DNA of 33,019 nucleotides from Proteus cibi (GTDB lineage Bacteria > Pseudomonadota > Gammaproteobacteria > Enterobacterales > Enterobacteriaceae): contig NZ_PENW01000020.1 of the NCBI RefSeq assembly GCF_003144405.1, forward strand, positions 1 through 33,019. The letters are read 5' to 3'. Below the pieces are notes generated by a model, which saw only the letters and a list, made by a program, of their open reading frames with translations, made no database searches and was not told the DNA's origin. Positions 27,868 to 33,019 of the stretch are shown one piece after another; position 1 is the stretch's first letter, and each line of letters begins with the position of its first letter. Made by a program: the position numbers and the translations under genes.

Positions 27868-28002
27868 AATGTGTTTCCTTCTCTGAAGTTGTTGAACACA
27901 GTTTACTCAATAGCGCAAAGTAAAAAAGCGGAGGAATTTAACTTGAGAATTCAAATAATTTGAATAAGAGAAAACAAAAATATCGAATAAATTCTAGAAA
28001 AG
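27868..28002. other. Gap between ryhB and yhhW
   Basis: About 135 AT-rich bases should hold the minus-strand promoter of yhhW. Nothing else is recognised. Confidence 0.4.
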
Positions 28003-28098
28003 AAAAAGCCAGCACCCGGCTGGCTAAAGTAAAACACTGGAAGCAATGTGAGCAATGTCGTTCTTTCATATGACCCTGAAGGTGGTGCATCTGAAAGT
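28003..28098 (-). ncRNA. ryhB: RyhB iron-responsive small RNA
   Basis: Read on the minus strand, the stretch from about 28056 to 28033 contains CGACATTGCTCACATTGCTT, the base-pairing core of E. coli RyhB. It continues with CCAGTGTTTTACTTTAGCC and the terminator hairpin AGCCAGC-CGGGT-GCTGGCT (28025-28007) followed by a U run. The core and terminator are essentially identical to E. coli; the 5' part differs. With a start near 28098, deduced from the promoter, the RNA is about 96 nt (E. coli about 90). RyhB with Hfq represses mRNAs of iron-using proteins when iron is scarce. A Fur box covers its promoter. It lies near yhhW as in E. coli. Confidence 0.95.
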
Positions 28099-28104
28099 GT
28101 ATTA

Positions 28105-28134
28105 ATGATAATAGTTCTCAGTATCATTTGTAAA
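28105..28134 (-). promoter_or_regulatory. ryhB promoter
   Basis: On the minus strand, TTTACA (28134-28129) and TATCAT (28110-28105) are separated by 18 bases, giving a start near 28098-28100. The Fur box sits between and over these elements. Confidence 0.75.
28107..28125 (-). promoter_or_regulatory. Fur box of ryhB
   Basis: Minus-strand GATACTGAGAACTATTATC matches the 19-bp Fur consensus at 15 of 19 positions and covers the spacer and -10 of the ryhB promoter. Fur repression of ryhB is well established in enterobacteria. Confidence 0.88.
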
Positions 28135-28469
28135 GTCTTTTTTTTAAACAAATTAGAAAAAAGAGCCAAAAAAATTTTAACTTACTGATAAACGAGTTAT
28201 TTTATTTTAAATATTTTTTAAAACAGTAATATAACCAAATAGTTAACAATATTCTTTATGGGGTCATTTATAGGAGAAAGAAGAGAAAATGTGGCATAAA
28301 ACCAGAGAAAAGTAAGGGGTATAAGGCATTTTGAGTCGCTACCGAGAAATACCAGAAGAAAAAGCCATCACGGATTGATGATGGCTGGTTTTTATTATGT
28401 ATAACTTATAAGTTTATAGAATTATAAAACTGATATTTATAACTTTAATATTTACACATTTATTTATTA
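28135..28469. other. Intergenic region between ryhB and yhiN
   Basis: These bases are very AT-rich up to about 28260. They hold a strong hairpin terminator at 28363-28389. On the plus strand a GGAG (28273-28276) is followed by a nine-codon open frame at 28289-28315 (MWHKTREK, stop), which may be chance. A short plus-strand transcript ending at the hairpin is possible but unproven. Confidence 0.4.
28363..28389. terminator. Hairpin terminator downstream of yhiN
   Basis: A perfect 8-bp stem (28363-28370 AGCCATCA with 28379-28386 TGATGGCT) with an 8-base loop. On the minus strand it is followed by TTTTTC, about 85 bases after the yhiN stop. On the plus strand GGTTTTT follows. It can work in either direction. 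Confidence 0.85.
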
Positions 28470-29684
28470 TTACTCAACAAAAGTCGATTTTGGTGTTGAA
28501 ATAAGACTCTGTGCACAGGCATAAGCTGAGCTCCATGCCCACTGGAAATTATATCCACCTAACCAACCCGTCACATCAACCACTTCTCCAATAAAATAGA
28601 GTCCTTTGACTTTTGTGGCTTCCATTGTTTTAGAGGAAAGGGCACGAGTATCTACGCCGCCCAGTGTGACTTCTGCAGTACGATATCCCTCAGTACCATT
28701 GGGCTGAACTTGCCATTCTTGTAGTAACGTTGCAATTTGCGTAATACGTTCATTACTCAGTTGAGCCAGAGAAACATCAGGCAACTGTTTATTTTCTATC
28801 ATTATTTCAATAAAACGCTTTGGTAATAAACGAGAAAGCGTATTTTTTAATAATTGATTCGGATGCTCTTGACGTTTTTCTTGTAGAAGACTTTCAAGAT
28901 CAATATTTGGAAGTAAGTTAATACTTACATACTCTCCAGCTTGCCAATAACTTGAAATTTGTAAAATTGCGGGACCGGAAAGACCACGGTGTGTAAACAG
29001 AATATTTTCTTTAAAGCTTGTTCCATTTTTTGCCGTCACAATAGCAGGTACCGCTACGCCGGAGAGTTGGCTTAATTGCTCAAGTTGGGGTTTATGCAGA
29101 GTAAAAGGTACTAAACCTGCGCGAGTGGGTAAAACAGAAAGCCCAAATTGTTCTGCAACTTTATAGCCAAAAGGAGTAGCGCCTAAGCCGGGCATAGAAA
29201 GCCCGCCACTGGCAATGACCACCGAAGGTGTTGTGATAGTTTTTCCATCAACAAAAATAGTAAAACCCGCATCAGTTTTCTCGATTTGCGTGACTTCACT
29301 ACGTAAGCGAACACTTACTTTCCCTTTTTGACACTCAGTGAGTAATAAATCAACAATTTGCTGTGCTGAATCATCACAAAATAGCTGACCTAATGTTTTT
29401 TCATGGTAGGCGATGTTATGTTTTTGCACTAATTCAATAAAATCCCATTGTGTATAGCGAGCAAGTGCTGACTTACAGAAATGAGGGTTCTCTGATAAAT
29501 ACGCTGAAGGTTCGATATACATATTAGTGAAATTACAACGTCCCCCCCCTGACATGAGAATTTTACGGCCTGCTTTTTTGCCATTATCGAGGACTAAAAC
29601 AGATAATCCTGCTTGTCCTGCTAAAGACGCACAAAAAAGCCCCGCGGCACCTGCACCTATAATTACTGTATCGTATGATCCCAC
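28470..29684 (-). CDS. yhiN: YhiN, BaiN/RdsA-family flavoprotein
   Basis: This is a predicted FAD-dependent oxidoreductase (HI0933 family). Its 404 residues are collinear with E. coli YhiN (400). The FAD-binding Rossmann motif IIGAGAAGLFCASLAGQAG is at about 8-26, followed by GKKAGRKILMSGGGRCNFTN, and the C-terminal FAD motif is LYFIGEVVDVTGWLGGYNFQWAWSSA. The physiological reaction is not certain; some members are described as reductases in bile-acid metabolism or as affecting ribosome maturation. It starts with GTG and a poor Shine-Dalgarno site. It is divergent from pitA. Confidence 0.93.
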   Translation of the reverse strand: MGSYDTVIIGAGAAGLFCASLAGQAGLSVLVLDNGKKAGRKILMSGGGRCNFTNMYIEPSAYLSENPHFCKSALARYTQWDFIELVQKHNIAYHEKTLGQLFCDDSAQQIVDLLLTECQKGKVSVRLRSEVTQIEKTDAGFTIFVDGKTITTPSVVIASGGLSMPGLGATPFGYKVAEQFGLSVLPTRAGLVPFTLHKPQLEQLSQLSGVAVPAIVTAKNGTSFKENILFTHRGLSGPAILQISSYWQAGEYVSINLLPNIDLESLLQEKRQEHPNQLLKNTLSRLLPKRFIEIMIENKQLPDVSLAQLSNERITQIATLLQEWQVQPNGTEGYRTAEVTLGGVDTRALSSKTMEATKVKGLYFIGEVVDVTGWLGGYNFQWAWSSAYACAQSLISTPKSTFVE

Positions 29685-29993
29685 AATGATGTCTCGTTCT
29701 TGGTTTTCTCTGACTACTTAATCAATGATTTTCGCGTAAGATCAGAGTGTTTTTGTAAAATTATATGGAGAAATCTGCATTTTTCACCTAAATTCTTATT
29801 AGCAAGGAAAAAAATTGTCAGAAATTTACTTTTTTTTTATTTTTATTAATTAAATGATATATAAGGAATTATCTTAAAAAGGCTCTGATTTTCTTGGTTA
29901 TCAAATCAAAAAAAGGTTAAATTTCGCTTCCACCGTTCGCATTTGTCGCTGATAATGCGCCGCGTTCATGTCCAACTAACTGGCTTAACGTCT
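29685..29993. other. Divergent promoter region of yhiN and pitA
   Basis: These 309 bases are AT-rich with a long T run near 29830. The pitA frame remains open to the left to an in-frame start at 29943. No promoter or binding site is clear enough to name. Confidence 0.4.
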
Positions 29994-31493
29994 ATGCTAC
30001 ATTTGTTTACTGACCTAGAATTTCATACAGGTTTAATGTTGGTTTTAGCACTGCTATTTGTGCTATTTTATGAAGCTATTAACGGCTTCCATGATACCGC
30101 AAATGCGGTAGCAACTGTTATCTATACTCGTGCTATGCGTGCGCAATTTGCGGTCGTGATGGCGGGTGTATTTAACTTCCTTGGAGTTTTGCTCGGTGGA
30201 TTGAGCGTAGCTTATGCTATTGTTCACTTGTTACCGACAGATCTTCTGCTGAATGTGAGCTCAGCTCATGGCCTTGCCATGGTTTTCTCGTTGCTGTTAG
30301 CCGCCATTATCTGGAACTTAGGTACATGGTATTTCGGTATTCCAGCATCAAGTTCACATACGCTGATAGGGGCTATCATTGGTATTGGTTTAACAAATGC
30401 TATCGTGACAGATTCGTCTATCGTTGACGCATTAAACATACCAAAAATGATCAGTATCTTCCTATCACTTATTCTTTCACCAATTATCGGCTTGGTTATT
30501 GCAGGCGCGATGATTTTCTTACTGCGCCGTTACTGGAGTGGTACGAAAAAACGTCGTCGTATTCACCTGACACCGGCTGAACGTGAGAAGCAAGATGGTA
30601 AGCGTAAGCCGCCATTTTGGACCCGTACTGCATTGATTTTATCCGCAGTTGGGGTGAGTTTCTCTCATGGTGCAAATGATGGGCAGAAAGGTATCGGTCT
30701 TATCATGTTAGTCTTAATTGGCGTGGCGCCTGCGGGCTTTGTCGTCAATATGAGTGCGAGCGGATACGATATCACCAAAACTCATGATGCCGTTGTACAC
30801 TTACAACAATATTATGAGAAACATCAGCCAGCGCTACAGCATGCTATTGATAATACACCAGTAGTACCAGCACAAGCTGATGCTAGCGATACCGATTTCC
30901 ATTGTAATAGCGCAAGAACGCCAATTGTTCTGAACCAAACAGAACAGATGCTTGCAAATATTAGCTCGTATGATGAGCTAACAGCAGACCAGCGTGCTCA
31001 AATGCGTCGATTACTTATGTGTATCGCTGATACCGCAACAGAAGTGGCTAAATTACCAGAAACTAGCGCCCAAGATGCACGGTTCTTAAAAACATTGAGT
31101 CGTGACCTGCTAAACACAGTGGAATATGCTCCGATTTGGATCATTATCGCAGTGGCATTAGCGCTCTCTATCGGGACAATGGTAGGTTGGAAACGCGTTG
31201 CAGTAACCATTGGTGAGAAAATTGGTAAAAAAGGTATGACTTACGCTCAAGGGGTTTCTGCTCAGGTAACCGCAGCAGTGTCCATCGGTGTCGCAAGTTA
31301 TACGGGTATGCCTGTATCAACAACACAAGTTTTGTCATCTGCAGTTGCAGGTACGATGATTGTTGATGGTGGTGGTGTTCAAACGAAGACAGTGAAAAAC
31401 ATTGCACTGGCTTGGATCTTAACATTACCCGTTAGCATAGGTTTATCTGGTTTACTTTATTGGATATCACTTACTTTTATTGTGAATAGCTGA
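29994..31493 (+). CDS. pitA: Low-affinity inorganic phosphate transporter PitA
   Basis: PitA is an inner-membrane PiT-family carrier moving metal-phosphate complexes by proton symport. From the ATG at 29994 the protein has 499 residues, exactly as in E. coli, starting [13 protein letters not shown]. The two family signatures are present: [19 protein letters not shown] near the N-terminus and [18 protein letters not shown] in the middle. About ten hydrophobic helices flank a hydrophilic loop (about 195-215) and a long variable loop (about 250-370) that differs most from E. coli. In-frame upstream starts exist (29943) but are not conserved, and no site has a strong Shine-Dalgarno. It is followed by a strong terminator. 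Confidence 0.95.
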   Translation: MLHLFTDLEFHTGLMLVLALLFVLFYEAINGFHDTANAVATVIYTRAMRAQFAVVMAGVFNFLGVLLGGLSVAYAIVHLLPTDLLLNVSSAHGLAMVFSLLLAAIIWNLGTWYFGIPASSSHTLIGAIIGIGLTNAIVTDSSIVDALNIPKMISIFLSLILSPIIGLVIAGAMIFLLRRYWSGTKKRRRIHLTPAEREKQDGKRKPPFWTRTALILSAVGVSFSHGANDGQKGIGLIMLVLIGVAPAGFVVNMSASGYDITKTHDAVVHLQQYYEKHQPALQHAIDNTPVVPAQADASDTDFHCNSARTPIVLNQTEQMLANISSYDELTADQRAQMRRLLMCIADTATEVAKLPETSAQDARFLKTLSRDLLNTVEYAPIWIIIAVALALSIGTMVGWKRVAVTIGEKIGKKGMTYAQGVSAQVTAAVSIGVASYTGMPVSTTQVLSSAVAGTMIVDGGGVQTKTVKNIALAWILTLPVSIGLSGLLYWISLTFIVNS

Positions 31494-31521
31494 TAATAGT
31501 CAATTACCTAAGTTTGTTTAT

Positions 31522-31550
31522 AAACGGTGACTTTTAGTCACCGTTTTTTT
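31522..31550 (+). terminator. pitA terminator
   Basis: A perfect 10-bp stem (31522-31531 AAACGGTGAC with 31537-31546 GTCACCGTTT), 5-base loop and T run. It may also slow the convergent uspB transcript. Confidence 0.95.
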
Positions 31551-31560
31551 GTTTTTGTCG

Positions 31561-31893
31561 CTACCAGAAAAGCATAGCAATTAAACTTGCGACAGCCAAA
31601 ATACAAAAACGGCTAACAAGATAAAATTGCCGATAAATTCGCTCGCAACGCATAATAACCTCAGGATTATGATGACTGAGGTATTGGCGTTGGTTGATAT
31701 AGCGGATAAGTCGTAACTGTTTTGAGAATTGCCCGTGCATAGTAAAAAACCCATTGCCATCCACCGATTGGTAGAGCAAAGGATCAGATTGGCGCAGTAT
31801 TGTGAGTAATACCCGAATAGATGAAAAATAACGCATCATATTAATCAGGCAAAGAATACATAGCGCCCAAAAGACAACAATGACATTAAACAT
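31561..31893 (-). CDS. uspB: Universal stress protein B
   Basis: UspB is a small inner-membrane protein, RpoS-dependent in E. coli and linked to ethanol tolerance in stationary phase. The protein has 110 residues (E. coli 111). Membrane helices are at about 2-20 and 89-109, with the conserved cytoplasmic/loop stretch [19 protein letters not shown] between. The strong Shine-Dalgarno GGGAGGGG lies just before the ATG. It is divergent from uspA, as in E. coli; despite the name it is unrelated to UspA in fold. Confidence 0.96.
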   Translation of the reverse strand: MFNVIVVFWALCILCLINMMRYFSSIRVLLTILRQSDPLLYQSVDGNGFFTMHGQFSKQLRLIRYINQRQYLSHHNPEVIMRCERIYRQFYLVSRFCILAVASLIAMLFW

Positions 31894-32298
31894 AATCCCC
31901 TCCCTAGAATAGTAGATTCTGAGATGAGAAAACCTTTACGAGTAAAGGTTACTTTTTTCTCTAATTTAAGTTTAGGTGAAATTAAGCAATAAACAAAAGT
32001 GACTTTTCAAGTTGTTTCTTTTTTCCAAAAAAAAGATAAAAAATAACTCTAAAAGGGTGTTTTTGTTGTTTTTTATACTCAATTCTCATTATTATGATGA
32101 TATTGTCGGTGAATGACATCGTGCTAATCTAAAATGGTGTATATTGTTATTTATCGATAGATGCTTTCTTGAGGAATTTGACATAAGTTGTGATCAAGAC
32201 AACATCTAACTTTCATCTTAAAACGTTATATTTAATACATAGGATTTAGGCTTAACCGCCTTTCCAACCGATTAATCAGCTTATGGAAGGAGTTCACG
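31894..32298. other. Divergent promoter region of uspB and uspA
   Basis: A 405-base AT-rich region. A consensus -35 hexamer TTGACA occurs at 32178-32183 on the plus strand, but no good -10 stands 16-18 bases after it; TATATT at 32227-32232 is a separate -10-like element. The layout suggests regulated uspA promoters rather than any hidden gene. Confidence 0.45.
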
Positions 32299-32730
32299 AT
32301 GGCTTATAAGCATATTCTAGTGGCAGTTGATTTATCCCCTGAGAGTAACGTCTTAGTACAGAAAGCTGTATCTATGGCAAAACCCTATAATGCCAAAGTT
32401 TCCTTAATTCACGTTGATGTTAACTACTCTGATCTTTATACCGGTCTAATTGATGTCAACCTCGGTGATATGCAACAACGTATTACCGATGAAACCCGTA
32501 ACGCGTTAAAAGACCTTTCTGATAAATCAGGTTATGAAATTCAGGAAACCCTGAGTGGTAGTGGTGATTTAGGTCAAGTTCTGGTTGATGCGATTAAGAA
32601 ATACGATATGGATTTAGTCGTTTGTGGTCATCACCAAGACTTCTGGAGCAAATTGATGTCATCAGCACGCCAACTCATTAATACAGTGCATGTTGATATG
32701 CTGATTGTTCCTCTGAAAGATGATGAATAA
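32299..32730 (+). CDS. uspA: Universal stress protein A
   Basis: UspA is a cytoplasmic dimeric protein induced by growth arrest and many stresses. Its 143 residues (E. coli 144) start [16 protein letters not shown]. The family's C-terminal region around [33 protein letters not shown] is present; it lacks the G-2x-G-9x-G(S/T) ATP loop of MJ0577-type proteins, as E. coli UspA does. AAGGAG lies 7 bases before the ATG. Monocistronic, with a terminator about 20 bases after the stop. Confidence 0.98.
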   Translation: MAYKHILVAVDLSPESNVLVQKAVSMAKPYNAKVSLIHVDVNYSDLYTGLIDVNLGDMQQRITDETRNALKDLSDKSGYEIQETLSGSGDLGQVLVDAIKKYDMDLVVCGHHQDFWSKLMSSARQLINTVHVDMLIVPLKDDE

Positions 32731-32748
32731 TTACCTGCTTGTTTAAGC

Positions 32749-32781
32749 AAAAAAAATGCCTGCTTATGCAGGTATTTTTTT
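32749..32781 (+). terminator. uspA terminator
   Basis: A stem TGCCTGC (32757-32763) with GCAGGTA (32768-32774, one G-T pair) is extended by the flanking A run and T run, with a 4-base loop, followed by seven T residues. Confidence 0.92.
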
Positions 32782-32982
32782 GCCTAAAATTCCTATTTTT
32801 CCTGCTGTTAAACTGAGTCAACCTTTTTTTTTTGTCTAATTGTGAAAAAAATGTCTTGAAATGTGAATGTATTTTAATGATATATTCAAGAAGCAAAACA
32901 ATATCGACCTCACAAAACCCAAAAATATTCCGAATAAATGAGGTTATGCCAACATCACATTACACAAAAAAGGAATAGCTGA

Positions 32983-33019
32983 ATGAATATATCTGGCTCA
33001 TTATCTTCGTTTTTAGAAG
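32983..33019 (+). CDS. gdhA: Start of a gene, probably glutamate dehydrogenase (partial)
   Basis: An ATG with AAGGAA about 8 bases upstream opens a frame reading MNISGSLSSFLE before the window ends. The SLxSFL pattern resembles the N-terminus of enterobacterial NADP-dependent glutamate dehydrogenase (E. coli begins with a similar YSLESFLNHV). Twelve residues are too few for certainty; the rest of the gene lies to the right of the window. Confidence 0.55.
   Translation, partial: MNISGSLSSFLE

Noticed and set aside
27951-28169. A 72-codon minus-strand open frame
   Set aside because: It runs straight through the Fur box, RyhB RNA and its terminator, so it is an accident of composition.
32678-32896. 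A 72-codon minus-strand open frame over the end of uspA and its terminator
   Set aside because: It overlaps the conserved uspA coding end and a strong terminator, and has no family resemblance.
1-33019. CRISPR arrays, insertion sequences, prophage genes, toxin-antitoxin pairs or defence islands
   Set aside because: No regular repeat-spacer pattern, transposase, integrase, terminal repeats or tRNA-associated insertion was found; nearly all coding space is filled by recognisable housekeeping genes.

Overview
The window is a gene-dense piece of a low-GC gammaproteobacterial chromosome. Almost every protein reads as a close relative of an Escherichia coli K-12 protein, but the intergenic DNA is very AT-rich and the gene order is rearranged. 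The IgaA family protein at 21667-23775 corresponds to what is called UmoB in Proteus mirabilis. Together these point to the Morganellaceae, most likely Proteus. This assignment rests on recalled family sequences, not on a search.

Layout: (1) 1-396: the last 30 nt of a 5S rRNA and the rrn terminator. (2) 397-1980: a membrane phosphoethanolamine transferase of the OpgE/EptA type. (3) 2405-6486: the acetate operon acs-yjcH-actP on the minus strand. It is divergent from sodA, which has a strong Fur box over its promoter, and sodA is followed by yiiM. (4) 8350-14483: the operon-like run aroK-aroB-damX-dam-rpe-gph-trpS on the minus strand. (5) 15063-18065: the hof (PilM/N/O/secretin-like) DNA-uptake cluster. 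A separate hofP is missing, and the secretin gene looks like a hofP-leader/hofQ hybrid. (6) 18181-20715: mrcA (PBP1a), divergent from hof. (7) 20762-26995: nudE, then igaA/umoB, hslR, hslO and pckA. (8) 27166-28134: a pirin-family gene and, behind it, an unmistakable RyhB small RNA with its own Fur-box promoter. (9) 28470-32730: the flavoprotein yhiN, the phosphate transporter pitA, and the universal stress genes uspB and uspA. (10) 32983-33019: the first 12 codons of a gene that is probably gdhA.

Common themes are central carbon metabolism (acetate assimilation by Acs/ActP, gluconeogenesis by PckA), envelope growth and surveillance (PBP1a, DamX, IgaA, the phosphoethanolamine transferase), and oxidative or stress defence (SodA, Hsp33, UspA/UspB). 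Two Fur-controlled elements in one window, sodA and ryhB, tie the superoxide and iron responses together.

I see no mobile element, prophage, CRISPR array or defence island, and no wholly new system. The items most worth a second look are the remodelled hof cluster, the RyhB locus with an adjacent unexplained plus-strand transcript candidate, and several unassigned palindromes or leader structures (nudE/igaA, aroK, acs-yjcH, dam-rpe).
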